From positions 1 to 40,079 of IMG/VR virus record IMGVR_UViG_3300032157_000029: a DNA stretch of 40,079 nucleotides; one strand, given 5' to 3'. The DNA is from a virus. Both the position numbers and the translations under genes were made by a program. Shown one piece after another: positions 1 to 7,998 of the stretch (positions are counted from its first letter, which is position 1; the number at the start of each line of letters is the position of its first letter). Under the pieces are notes generated by a model, which was not told where the DNA came from, did no database searches, and worked only from the letters and a program-made list of their open reading frames with translations.

Positions 1-126
1 ACATCAGTGCCGCCGCTGATCTTACGAACTGCCTTCGCGCCGATGGCGTCGAGGTTGAGCGTCACAGCGCCGGTGTTATTTGCCCCGGCAATGAAGCTTA
101 GGCGCATGCCGGTGGCGAGCGCGCCG
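1..126. repeat. Terminal direct repeat, left copy
   Basis: The first 126 bases are identical to positions 39950-40075; position 127 (t) differs from its counterpart 40076 (a) and the next three bases match again. The repeat lies inside one continuous reading frame of the tail-fibre gene, which shows that the molecule closes on itself here. The length is what a circular contig assembled with a k-mer of about 127 would give, so it is probably an assembly overlap and not a biological terminus. Confidence 0.9.
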
Positions 127-341
127 TAGCTTGTGGTTGTCGTGAGGGTGATCGCGTCCGCTGTGCCAGCAACCGTCGCAGTGCCGCCGTAGTCGTCGTA
201 GAACTTGGCGATCATGGCGAGGGTGGCGCGGAAGGCATCGTCACCGGTCGACACCAAGGCATTGCCTTGAATGCTGACGCCGTTGATGTCGACGTTGAGG
301 GCGGCCGTCGGGCTAGCCTGAGAGATGTTGGCGATGGTCAT
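1..341 (-). CDS. Tail fibre-like virion protein, N-terminal part (cut by window edge)
   Basis: This frame starts at ATG 341 and stays open to position 1, covering the first 113 residues. Across the circular junction it continues at 39949 and ends at 38998, giving a protein of about 430 residues. The N-terminal part is rich in Thr, Ala and Gly, with alternating beta-type sequence and no enzyme motif. The start overlaps the stop of the upstream 97-aa gene as ATGA, so the two are probably translationally coupled. It is the last gene of the leftward virion operon, a common place for host-recognition proteins. The role as fibre or appendage is inferred from position and from the C-terminal half. 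Confidence 0.7.
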   Translation of the reverse strand, partial: MTIANISQASPTAALNVDINGVSIQGNALVSTGDDAFRATLAMIAKFYDDYGGTATVAGTADAITLTTTTSYGALATGMRLSFIAGANNTGAVTLNLDAIGAKAVRKISGGTD

Positions 342-631
342 TTGCGGGCCTCCAGCGCAGCGACGCGGGCCGTGAGGGACTTGATCGCTTCCGCCATGTC
401 GCGCCGCTCCTTCTGCTTTGCCTCATGCGCCGCGAGCTTGCGGTCAAGCAGCGCTTTCTCTGCCGCTTCGAGTGGTGCGCGAGCCGCCTTCATCGCCGCC
501 ATGATTGCGCGCTGCTCCATGTCGACGCGCTCTTGCTCTTCGAGCGAGGGGCCGCCGATCTGACCGGCAATGTCGACGACAACGGGCTTTGCGTCCTGCG
601 CTTCCGCAGGCAGCTCCATCGGACTTTTCAT
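338..631 (-). CDS. Small coiled-coil virion-operon protein, unknown function
   Basis: A 97-residue protein. Residues 1-35 are loosely structured; about 35-97 form a long charged helix rich in Ala, Glu, Lys and Arg with heptad-like spacing, which suggests a coiled coil. It lies between the LysM protein and the tail fibre, 12 bp after the former, and its TGA stop overlaps the fibre start as ATGA. It could be a fibre chaperone, a small structural spacer or an assembly factor; no motif decides between these. Confidence 0.7.
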   Translation of the reverse strand: MKSPMELPAEAQDAKPVVVDIAGQIGGPSLEEQERVDMEQRAIMAAMKAARAPLEAAEKALLDRKLAAHEAKQKERRDMAEAIKSLTARVAALEARK

Positions 632-643
632 GTCGGGGTGATC

Positions 644-1504
644 CTAGAGGTTGATCTTGTCGCCGACGTAGATGCGGTCAGCGTTCTTGATCTGTGGGTT
701 CTTGCGCTTCAGTTCATCGAGCGTCATGCCGTGGAGGCGGGCGATCTTCGTCATGGTGTCGCCCTTCTTGACGGCATAGGCGGAGACGGACGGGCTACCG
801 CCTGCCTTGATGCGCCGCATTTCTTCGTCACTGACAAAGGTGCGAACGCCGTTCTGCACGATGAACGATCGGCCCCGGCCATTGCCCATCGTCTTTGCGT
901 CCCAATAGCCGTTGTCGCCATCTTCGGTTTTGAGCGGCTGGAGCTTGCGGAAAGACGGAACGCCTGCGGGCGTGGGTGCCTTGCGACGGAACGATGGAAC
1001 GCCTGCGGGCGTCGGAGCCTGCTGTGCCAGCATTGCCATCGGCGGCGGGGGGAGGCTTTGGTACTGCGGGGCCTGCGAGCCACCCATTGCGTCAAGCAGT
1101 GAGGTTGGTGTCGGCTTGACCTGACTGCCACCCATCATGTCGAGCAGCCCTTGCGGAGCCTGTGACGCGGCCTGTGATCCGCCCATCATATCGAGAAGGC
1201 TCATCGGCTGTTGCGGCGGGCGCATATCAGGCCAGATGTTCGTTTCAGGGCTTGGAGACGGCGGGTTGATCTGACCGCCAAGGCTACGAATGGAGCCATC
1301 ATCCCGAATGGCGGGGGAAGCGTCGTATTGGCCCCAGAACCCGAACGGGTTGTCGAGCAGCAATTGGCCGGGGTCTTGAGCGAGGCTCATTGAGAGGTCG
1401 CCGCCGGGGGCTTGCCCCTGCACCTGAGCGAGCATCATCTTCTTGGCCTGCTGCTGAGCGATCCACTGTTGCAGCATTGCGGGGGTAATTGAGCTTTCGG
1501 CCAT
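644..1504 (-). CDS. LysM-domain virion protein with internal repeats
   Basis: A 286-residue protein. The last 45 residues form a LysM peptidoglycan-binding domain (YAVKKGDTMTKIARLHG near 243, then an Asn-Pro-Gln-Ile element and a closing YVGDKINL). The middle is low complexity: three copies of a Leu-Leu-Asp-Met-Met-Gly-Gly-Ser-Gln unit between about 103 and 145, and two copies of PTPAGVPSFR near 165-185. It starts directly after the stop of the transglycosylase gene (TGAATG). A LysM beside a virion transglycosylase suggests that both act on the cell wall during DNA entry, the LysM holding peptidoglycan and the enzyme cutting it. That cooperation is inference. Confidence 0.8.
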   Translation of the reverse strand: MAESSITPAMLQQWIAQQQAKKMMLAQVQGQAPGGDLSMSLAQDPGQLLLDNPFGFWGQYDASPAIRDDGSIRSLGGQINPPSPSPETNIWPDMRPPQQPMSLLDMMGGSQAASQAPQGLLDMMGGSQVKPTPTSLLDAMGGSQAPQYQSLPPPPMAMLAQQAPTPAGVPSFRRKAPTPAGVPSFRKLQPLKTEDGDNGYWDAKTMGNGRGRSFIVQNGVRTFVSDEEMRRIKAGGSPSVSAYAVKKGDTMTKIARLHGMTLDELKRKNPQIKNADRIYVGDKINL

Positions 1505-3088
1505 TCAGTAACTCCCCGGCAAGCGGCGCAATGTGCCGTTGATGGTGGTTGTCGGCATCAGTGAACCCGTCGATGGATCGACAAAGCCTTTGTTGTTGCC
1601 CGTGACGGTGATGCCTGCGGAGCGGAGCTTGCTGGCGAACAGATCAATGTCGCTGGGCTGCGTGATGGGCTTTGCCTGCTGCACGGGACGCACGGTGATC
1701 TGGTTGAGCGGCGGCAACGGGGGCGGCGGAGCGATAGTGCCGCCATAGCCTTCGGTCAGCATGCTTGGCGGAGGAATGGTGGGCATTGGCGAGGACGGGG
1801 CTGTGTAGGGCAGTCCGCCGCCAAGATAGGCCTCAAGCGGACTCATGGGCGGGGGCGTAGGTGGCGTAAGCGGAGCAGGAGCCGGAAGCGGTTGGGGCGA
1901 TGAAGGCGGGTAATAGGGATAGGGCGTGATCGGTGGCGCAGTGACTTTCGGCAGTCCGGTGACGCCTTCGCCGAAGTACGGAACGCTCGGTGGTGCTGTG
2001 ACCTTCGGTGGGGCCGCTGTGGGCATCTTGCCCATCATTTCGGCCAGCGTGATCTTGGGCGCGGTTGCGAGCGATGGAGCTGCCGTTCCGCCACCACCGA
2101 ACAGGCCGCTGAATAGATTGCCTGCCCCTGCCCCGATGTCGGCGACAAGGGTTTTGCCCTGATCGAGTGCGTTGTTGACGGTCGAGCCGACTTGCTGGCT
2201 GACCTGTGCGGCAACCTTCGGCACTTCGCTGCGAATGAGCCCACCAAGAATGGTGTTGGAGGTCGCCTCTTTGCCGAGGTTGAACAGCGGCGGCGGGGTA
2301 TGTGTGCGGTTGCCCTGCGCGTCGAACACGGTGACGCTGCCATCCGCGCCAACAATCGGGCGGCCGGGAATGACAACGGAGCCATTGGGCAACGTGATCG
2401 GCTGCGGTGTGGCCGGGCCGGAGCGGTCCATCGTCGGCAGTCCGGCTGGGATGGGCGGAAGCAGCGGCGTACCAAGGCGCGGCGTGGAGAATGGCCCCGC
2501 TGGCGTCGGCGCATAGGGCTGAGGGGCGGGAAGCGGGTTCCACTGGGTTGCGTTGTTGATCGCGGTCAGGCCCGGGGACGCGCCCGGATAGTCGGCATAG
2601 GACTCGGCGTATTTGTCCGCCTTGCCCGTCCACAGGCCAGCAAACTGCCCTGCCGTCATGGTGTTCGGATCGCCGCCATTCTGCTGCACAGAGGCAATAG
2701 CTTTGGAACGCGACACGCCCGCCTTAACCAAGGCGTCGACTGCACTGATGTTGGGGTTTGCGAGCAGCGCCCCTGCCCCGCCAAGGCCCTGCTGGTGGGC
2801 AAGATAGATTTCGCCGGCAGTCGGAGCCCGGCCAAGCTTCTTGGTCAGGGAGGCTATGTTATCGCGGGCCAGACGCATGCCAGCGTCGATGTTTGCAGCG
2901 GCATCAAACGGGTTCGTTAGCCCGTAGTCGCCAGCCGTGCCCGGCATGAATTGAAACAGGCCCGACGCGCCCGACTTGTTATAGGCGTTCGGGTCGAAAT
3001 TGCTTTCAATGCGAGCGATTGCCAGAGCCGTAGCGGGATCGACGCCGTACTTTTTGGCAGCGGCGATGATGTCGTCCTGGATAGACAT
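1505..3088 (-). CDS. Virion-associated lytic transglycosylase (SLT-like)
   Basis: A 527-residue protein. Residues 1-130 match the soluble lytic transglycosylase fold: predicted catalytic Glu28 in ARIESNFDPNA, then the family motif SGLFQFMPGTA near 40-50, and a Tyr-Leu-Ala-His-Gln helix near 95. Such enzymes cut the glycan strand of peptidoglycan. The rest, from about 180, is very rich in Pro, Ala and Thr with repeated KVTAPP elements and no recognisable domain. Size and position among ejection-type genes point to a particle-borne enzyme that opens the wall for DNA entry, not to a lysis enzyme; the lysis cassette is near 37-38 kb. Confidence 0.85.
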   Translation of the reverse strand: MSIQDDIIAAAKKYGVDPATALAIARIESNFDPNAYNKSGASGLFQFMPGTAGDYGLTNPFDAAANIDAGMRLARDNIASLTKKLGRAPTAGEIYLAHQQGLGGAGALLANPNISAVDALVKAGVSRSKAIASVQQNGGDPNTMTAGQFAGLWTGKADKYAESYADYPGASPGLTAINNATQWNPLPAPQPYAPTPAGPFSTPRLGTPLLPPIPAGLPTMDRSGPATPQPITLPNGSVVIPGRPIVGADGSVTVFDAQGNRTHTPPPLFNLGKEATSNTILGGLIRSEVPKVAAQVSQQVGSTVNNALDQGKTLVADIGAGAGNLFSGLFGGGGTAAPSLATAPKITLAEMMGKMPTAAPPKVTAPPSVPYFGEGVTGLPKVTAPPITPYPYYPPSSPQPLPAPAPLTPPTPPPMSPLEAYLGGGLPYTAPSSPMPTIPPPSMLTEGYGGTIAPPPPLPPLNQITVRPVQQAKPITQPSDIDLFASKLRSAGITVTGNNKGFVDPSTGSLMPTTTINGTLRRLPGSY

Positions 3089-3105
3089 TGGCGCTCTAGC
3101 TACCT

Positions 3106-3264
3106 ATGTTCTTGGGCATGGATGAAACCCCGCAACTGCCGCCGAAGCTGTCACGCTTCGAGCGGATATTCGGCAGATCGCAGCCCGTTAAAGTGGACTT
3201 CGCGTTCTGGGTGATGGTGATAGTGATGGGGCTCATCGCGTACTTCGCCAAGCGCTACTACTGA
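3106..3264 (+). CDS. Small single-pass membrane protein, antisense to the virion operon
   Basis: A 52-residue reading frame, ATG 3106 to TGA 3264, on the opposite strand to all surrounding genes. It fills the 169-bp gap between the start of the transglycosylase gene (3088) and the stop of the 699-aa gene (3258), overlapping the latter by 7 bp. The N-terminal 34 residues are Pro- and Arg-rich and soluble; residues about 34-47 are strongly hydrophobic (FWVMVIVMGLIAYF), followed by Lys-Arg-Tyr-Tyr. This is typical of phage moron or inner-membrane peptides. No good ribosome site is visible, and ATG 3118 is another possible start. No family recognised. Confidence 0.5.
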   Translation: MFLGMDETPQLPPKLSRFERIFGRSQPVKVDFAFWVMVIVMGLIAYFAKRYY

Positions 3265-5357
3265 GCGCGGCGCGGCCCTTCGGCCAATGCGGTTTGAGAC
3301 GACGCGGCACCAACGCCGATCGCAGTGCCCTTCAAAATTGCCTGAAGCGCGAGGCTCCACTGTGGCGACATGGCCGCGTTAGTGACGAGCTTGTTCAGCG
3401 CCGCTTTGTCGGATGACGTGAGCAGTGTTGCGACTTCGTTCATCACCTTCTGGTCGATGTTGCGACCAAGGAACCGCGCACCGGCCACGCCAGCGGTGAG
3501 CATCAGCGGTCGCCAGTCTCCCGTCATCCAGCCAAACCCGCCTGTGGTCGCACTGGCCCCGCCCAGGGCAGCGATTTGCGCCACAGTGGTCGAGTTGCCT
3601 TGCAGCGCCCGCTTGGACTGCTCCATGATCGCTTCGACGGTCGTGTAGGCTTTGAGCTGCTGCACCTTGAATGGACTGCCGAGTGCGAGTTCCGCCAGTT
3701 CGCGGTTGGCCGGGCTCTCAAACACCTGCTTGATGATCGCGTAGGAGTCGGCACCCGATTTGAGCTTGTCCGTGATCGAGGATGCCCACCCGATACCGAA
3801 CGCCTTCTTTTCAGCATCGCTGAATTTGGCATAAGCGGCCTTGGCTTCGGGGAGGTTGCGAGGCTGCAAAGCAAACTGTCGTCCGGCGTCGAGCGCGTCC
3901 TCGGCCCCGAAGAATCCGGCGGCCCCGCGCCGTGCGTTTCCGAACGCCGGCACTGCCGCGTCGAGGTCGTTGTTGAGAGCTGCGCGCAGTTGATTGAGAC
4001 GCGCTGCATCCTCGCCGCCACGGGGGAAACTTTCCGCTTTGGAGCGGAGATTGCGCTGTACCTGATCCCAGAATTGCAGCGATGGGGTAACGCCGGGCTT
4101 CATGCCTGCGATAGTGCCGTCCGGGTTGAACGTGAACGGATACTGCACCGGCTTGCCGCCGTTGAGCGCGGCGAAGGTTTTGCCTGTCGTTTCGGCCTCA
4201 CGCATGGCGGCGGTAAACTCAGGGGAAGCCGTCAACTGCTGAAGCCGTGGCGTCCATATCGACTGCGCTTCGGGAGCGGCATAGGCCGCGTCATAGGCTA
4301 CCTTGTTTGTGACCCTGCCCGTGTCCTGGATGCCCTGCCGCAGAGCGATGTCGTCTGCCGATCCGCCGACAAGCTGTGTCACGAAATTGGCAGCGCGCAT
4401 GCTGGGGATGCCGCGATCCATCGAAGCATCAAGCAGCCCCTTCGCGTCGGGGCTGGCGTTCGACGCCGTGCGAGCAAGGCTACGTGTCGCCGCGCCGCCG
4501 CGATCAAGGTTGGTGATCGGCATGCCGTTGCCAGTAGCCCATGCGTCGAGGCCGTCATCGAGAGCGCCGCCACGGGCAACGTCACTGCCGTAGGCTTTGC
4601 CTACCATGCGTTCGGCAGTGGCCCTTGGGTTTGCCGCACTCACCGCCTTGCCGGGCACACCGCCCAGCATCCAATTCGCGCCAATGCCGAGGCCCTTCGC
4701 AGCGACGCCAAGCGCGGGAACGGCCGCAGAGATAGCCGCTGGAATAGTCGAGTTCTGCGCCGCTTCCATCGGTGAAGCGCCGCGCGCCATCTGGTCCGCA
4801 AAGTTGATGCCGTACATCGACGTTCCGCTTAGAGCGGTGCGAGCGCCGAAGTCACCAAGCTTGGTCATGAACCCCGCGCCCGGCCCCAGATCGGCTCCCG
4901 TGAAGCCAAGCATGCGCGAGGTTGGCCCGAACATACCTGCGCCGGCAAATGGTAGGACGTTGCCCGTCACTGCGCCAGCATCACGCGACAACGGATCAAG
5001 TTCCTGCGCGCGGCTGGCCTCAAGCTTCATCTGCTCTGGCGTCGAGCCGTACATTTTGGCTTTGAGGTTGGTGGCGTTGTCGTACAGCCACGGCCCGGCA
5101 ATCGGGACGCCATTGATAGCAGCCGACGAAAACGCAAGGCCGCGCTCCCCCAGTGTTGGGGCGGGAAGACTGAGACGGGGGTCCGCGTCTGCCTGTGCCT
5201 GCGCCATTTGACCCGGCGCATTCTGCATGAACTGATCGGGGAACATGTCCTTGCCAGCATCGGGAAAGCGCGTGAGGATCAGCGCCTTGATCTGTTCCGG
5301 CGGCATGTCGTCGGGAAACGACACCACCGCACCATCGGGCATTTTGATGTCGGGCAT
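3258..5357 (-). CDS. Large ejection-type internal virion protein
   Basis: A 699-residue protein. It opens with a short domain seen at the N-terminus of many phage structural proteins (MPDIKMPDGAVVSFPDDMPP). The rest is Ala- and Gly-rich with several helical hydrophobic stretches (about 180-235 and 590-680). It has no catalytic motif. In short-tailed phages, two or three large proteins encoded next to the tail genes are ejected and build the channel through the envelope; size, composition and neighbours support that role here. Its start overlaps the stop of the upstream 359-aa gene by one base (TAATG). Confidence 0.65.
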   Translation of the reverse strand: MPDIKMPDGAVVSFPDDMPPEQIKALILTRFPDAGKDMFPDQFMQNAPGQMAQAQADADPRLSLPAPTLGERGLAFSSAAINGVPIAGPWLYDNATNLKAKMYGSTPEQMKLEASRAQELDPLSRDAGAVTGNVLPFAGAGMFGPTSRMLGFTGADLGPGAGFMTKLGDFGARTALSGTSMYGINFADQMARGASPMEAAQNSTIPAAISAAVPALGVAAKGLGIGANWMLGGVPGKAVSAANPRATAERMVGKAYGSDVARGGALDDGLDAWATGNGMPITNLDRGGAATRSLARTASNASPDAKGLLDASMDRGIPSMRAANFVTQLVGGSADDIALRQGIQDTGRVTNKVAYDAAYAAPEAQSIWTPRLQQLTASPEFTAAMREAETTGKTFAALNGGKPVQYPFTFNPDGTIAGMKPGVTPSLQFWDQVQRNLRSKAESFPRGGEDAARLNQLRAALNNDLDAAVPAFGNARRGAAGFFGAEDALDAGRQFALQPRNLPEAKAAYAKFSDAEKKAFGIGWASSITDKLKSGADSYAIIKQVFESPANRELAELALGSPFKVQQLKAYTTVEAIMEQSKRALQGNSTTVAQIAALGGASATTGGFGWMTGDWRPLMLTAGVAGARFLGRNIDQKVMNEVATLLTSSDKAALNKLVTNAAMSPQWSLALQAILKGTAIGVGAASSQTALAEGPRRAQ

Positions 5358-6436
5358 TACTGGCCCCCGAAATAGGTGCGGTAGTCAATTGGGGCACCCG
5401 TCCCCGCAGACGCCCCATAGGGGTTGGGTGCGAGCCCAGCCGCCTGCTGTTGTGTGCGGACCTTTGCCCCGTTGATGATGGTCTTCAATTCCTCGAGCGC
5501 GGCACGGTAGTCCTGCGGGCTCTGCGACGTGCTCAAGCGGCCAATGGCCTGCGTGGCCTTTTCGCCTTCGATCTGCGTGATCTGACCACCGCCGCGAAGG
5601 CTTTCAAACGCCTGCAAGAACGCCTGTCCTTGAAGCTGGAGCGCCCGCTGTCCAAAGCGATACTGGTCAGTACCGGCGACGCCCTGCATCCAGGACAGCC
5701 ACCCGGTCGAGTAGTCGAGCGCGGGATCGTTGAGAATGCCGTCGATAGTGCCGAGCATGTTGTCGGCTTTGGCGAGCTGCTGGGGAAGCTGATTGATGCG
5801 TTCGATAGCCGCTTTGCCCGAAGCGTCTCCAGCCGCCTTGTCGTAAGCGGGGGTGAAGTTGTCCTTCGCAATGGGTGAGCCAGCGGTCTGCCCCGGATTA
5901 ACCGGGTCCGGCTGCACAAACCCCGTGCCAATATCGAGGTACGGATTGGCCCGCTTCATGCGGAGGTAAGCAGCCTGCTGTTCGGGCGGGAGATTGCTGA
6001 AATACTGCCACTCTTGCACTGTGGCCGGAGCGGAGTTGTCTGCGACCGCGCCGCCTTCAAGTGCCATCATCTTGTTGAATGCATCTGCCGGCGTAGCGAT
6101 GCCAGCCTGCACCCCCTGCAATAGCGTTGCATAGCGCGGGTCGGACGCGGCCTTCTGCTGAAGCATGGCAATGGTCTGGTTCTGCTGCTGCTGTTCCTTC
6201 GCGACCTGTGCCTTTTTCTCCGCCTCCTGCTGGCGGATGATGGCGTTCTCTTGGTCGATGCTGACGCCGTGCTGCAAGCCCCCGACAAAGCCCTGTAGGG
6301 CCATGCGAGGATCGTTGCCTGCACCGGCCATGCCGCTGAACGCGCCCGTGATCTTGCCACGGTTCTGGTCAAACGCCTGATAGAACGGGTTTTGCCCGAT
6401 GCCGGGCACCAAGAGGTCGAGCAGTCCGGTGGCCAT
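5357..6436 (-). CDS. Virion-operon protein, probable ejection protein
   Basis: A 359-residue protein. Residues about 65-105 form a Gln-, Glu- and Lys-rich helix that may be a coiled coil. The C-terminal half contains a conserved-looking helical region with a Leu-Arg-Gly-Gly-Gly-Gln-Ile-Thr element near 280. I do not recognise a named family. It lies between the Gly-rich 263-aa protein and the large 699-aa protein, coupled to both (TGATG at its start, TAATG at its end), so a shared role in the particle or in DNA delivery is likely. Confidence 0.65.
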   Translation of the reverse strand: MATGLLDLLVPGIGQNPFYQAFDQNRGKITGAFSGMAGAGNDPRMALQGFVGGLQHGVSIDQENAIIRQQEAEKKAQVAKEQQQQNQTIAMLQQKAASDPRYATLLQGVQAGIATPADAFNKMMALEGGAVADNSAPATVQEWQYFSNLPPEQQAAYLRMKRANPYLDIGTGFVQPDPVNPGQTAGSPIAKDNFTPAYDKAAGDASGKAAIERINQLPQQLAKADNMLGTIDGILNDPALDYSTGWLSWMQGVAGTDQYRFGQRALQLQGQAFLQAFESLRGGGQITQIEGEKATQAIGRLSTSQSPQDYRAALEELKTIINGAKVRTQQQAAGLAPNPYGASAGTGAPIDYRTYFGGQ

Positions 6437-7227
6437 CAGAGGATGCTCCCCACTACGCCGCCGATGCCGCCGAGGATGTCCCAGAGACTGAGAGGCTTGT
6501 TCGTCTCATTGGCGCTATCGCCACCGCGCAATGCACCGAGGTACTGAGCGATATGATTGAAGGGTGCGTTATTGGTGCGGTTCCACATATCCTGATCGGA
6601 TGCCGTCTTTTCCGCAGCCTTGCTGTCGAGCAGGCCGGAATAGCCGAGCCCCGTAGCGTTCGCGCCCTGCAACGCGGAATTAGCCCCGAGGTAGCGCGAC
6701 CATTCGTTCTCGAAGTCCTGCGCCCTCTGTGGGTTTTCGCTTGTAGCGATCTGATCCACGGCACGGTCAACATAAGACCCGCCGCCGAACCGCCCCGAGC
6801 TGTTGAATACGTCGCCAACGTCTTTCATGATGTTGTCGCGCGTCGTCTGATAGCCCGCTTCACGATAGGGGTTCTGATTGCCACCGAGCCAGTCGCCCGC
6901 AGCGACACCCGCCATTGGGCCGCTGCGGAATGCCTCGATGTCGCTGAGCCCGCGATTGATGAGGCCAGAAGTCTGCGCCGAGAATGGCGTGTAGTTGGCG
7001 ATGGGGTTGATCTTCGGTCCCTGCCCGTAGGCAGTGCTGAGATCGCCAAAGAGCTGAGTGCCGAAGTTCTTTGGGTCGAACGTCGAAGCCGGGTTGCGGC
7101 CGTTCCACGTGAACGGCCCAGTGCCGGGACCGGAGGGAGCCGGGCCACCTGTACCGGGGCGGTTGGGGCCGCCCTGTCCCGGACCCGCAGGACCGCCATA
7201 TGATGAGTTATTGCCGCCACCAGACAT
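6436..7227 (-). CDS. Gly/Asn-rich virion protein
   Basis: A 263-residue protein. The first 45 residues are a low-complexity Gly-, Pro- and Asn-rich tail. Residues about 85-250 are helical with many Asn, Gln and Ala. The C-terminus (about 245-263) is a hydrophobic Gly- and Ile-rich stretch that could insert into a membrane or pack in an oligomer. Its gene lies just downstream of the GNAT-like gene and overlaps the next gene as TGATG. Such Asn/Gln-rich proteins are common among ejected proteins of short-tailed phages; the specific role here is unknown. Confidence 0.65.
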   Translation of the reverse strand: MSGGGNNSSYGGPAGPGQGGPNRPGTGGPAPSGPGTGPFTWNGRNPASTFDPKNFGTQLFGDLSTAYGQGPKINPIANYTPFSAQTSGLINRGLSDIEAFRSGPMAGVAAGDWLGGNQNPYREAGYQTTRDNIMKDVGDVFNSSGRFGGGSYVDRAVDQIATSENPQRAQDFENEWSRYLGANSALQGANATGLGYSGLLDSKAAEKTASDQDMWNRTNNAPFNHIAQYLGALRGGDSANETNKPLSLWDILGGIGGVVGSIL

Positions 7228-7649
7228 TACAGTGCCTTTCGGAAGTGCCAGCGCTTGTCGGGCGTCTGGTGTGCCGAGAAGTCGGGAAAGACCTTGCGCC
7301 AGTCCCGGCCTTCAAATCGGAGTTCGTTGCATTTGAGGTCGCGCGCCTTGGCCTCAATGAGAGCCATGAGGTCGCGCTTATCGTTGAGTGATCCGCCCTG
7401 CCCGGCCGCGTAGATGACCCAGAGCGTTCGCTTGTCTTTCTGTGTGACGACCCAGCCGCGCGTTGCGCCCGTGAGACGCCAAAAATCCAGTCCGCCCCTT
7501 ACGGCTTGATCGAGGACGGTCCACGTATCGCGCATCGGATCGAGCGCTATTGCAGGAGCCAAGGCAGGGCCTACCGTTTCCCACTCATGCGGGAACGATG
7601 ACGCCGGGATATGTTGAAGCAACTCAGATGCCGCCGCGACCGGCTGCAT
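7227..7649 (-). CDS. GNAT-fold-like virion-operon protein
   Basis: A 140-residue protein. The central and C-terminal parts resemble small acetyltransferase-fold proteins found among tail and internal virion genes of short-tailed phages: a strand TLWVIYAAG near 80, a helix MALIEAKARDL near 100 and a conserved-type element EGRDWRKVFPDF near 115. The T7 internal virion protein A has a comparable fold. No acetyl-CoA binding signature is clear, so it may be structural. Its start lies 26 bp inside the upstream gene. Confidence 0.6.
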   Translation of the reverse strand: MQPVAAASELLQHIPASSFPHEWETVGPALAPAIALDPMRDTWTVLDQAVRGGLDFWRLTGATRGWVVTQKDKRTLWVIYAAGQGGSLNDKRDLMALIEAKARDLKCNELRFEGRDWRKVFPDFSAHQTPDKRWHFRKAL

Positions 7650-7998
7650 AGTCGACGCCGCGCGTCACAAACACGTCCATATCACCCGTCCCCGAGCTCG
7701 ACGTGACCCGAAGCGTGTAGAGCGGCGGCAACACAAACGGCTCGTTGAAGATGAACGGTGTGCCGGCGGCCGATACCGCTACTGCCTTGCGCAGATACCC
7801 CACGCTGGAACCCGCCGCGTTGAACCATTCGATGGTGATGTTAGGCGTCCCGCTTGTAGGGCAAACGATGATCGACGCTATGAGCGCGCTGCCCTTTGCG
7901 GGGCTGCTCGCGAGCGGATAGACGATCGTCGGCGCGTTGTCGGTGAGCCGTACCGGATCTTCGGTAACAAGCCCGCCTTCGACATTGAAGGCACTCAT
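7624..7998 (-). CDS. Small beta-rich virion protein, unknown function
   Basis: A 124-residue protein made almost entirely of alternating hydrophobic and small polar residues, suggesting a beta sandwich. There is no motif that names a family. The ATG overlaps the stop of the tail hub gene as ATGA, and its 3' end overlaps the GNAT-like gene by 26 bp. Beta sandwiches in this position are often tail or baseplate decoration proteins; that is inference only. Confidence 0.65.
   Translation of the reverse strand: MSAFNVEGGLVTEDPVRLTDNAPTIVYPLASSPAKGSALIASIIVCPTSGTPNITIEWFNAAGSSVGYLRKAVAVSAAGTPFIFNEPFVLPPLYTLRVTSSSGTGDMDVFVTRGVDYAAGRGGI

Noticed and set aside
425-1102. 225-aa rightward frame and similar long rightward frames across 1-18 kb
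   Set aside because: They lie opposite to well-supported virion genes and are the usual antisense frames of GC-rich DNA. Only 3106-3264 falls in a true gap.
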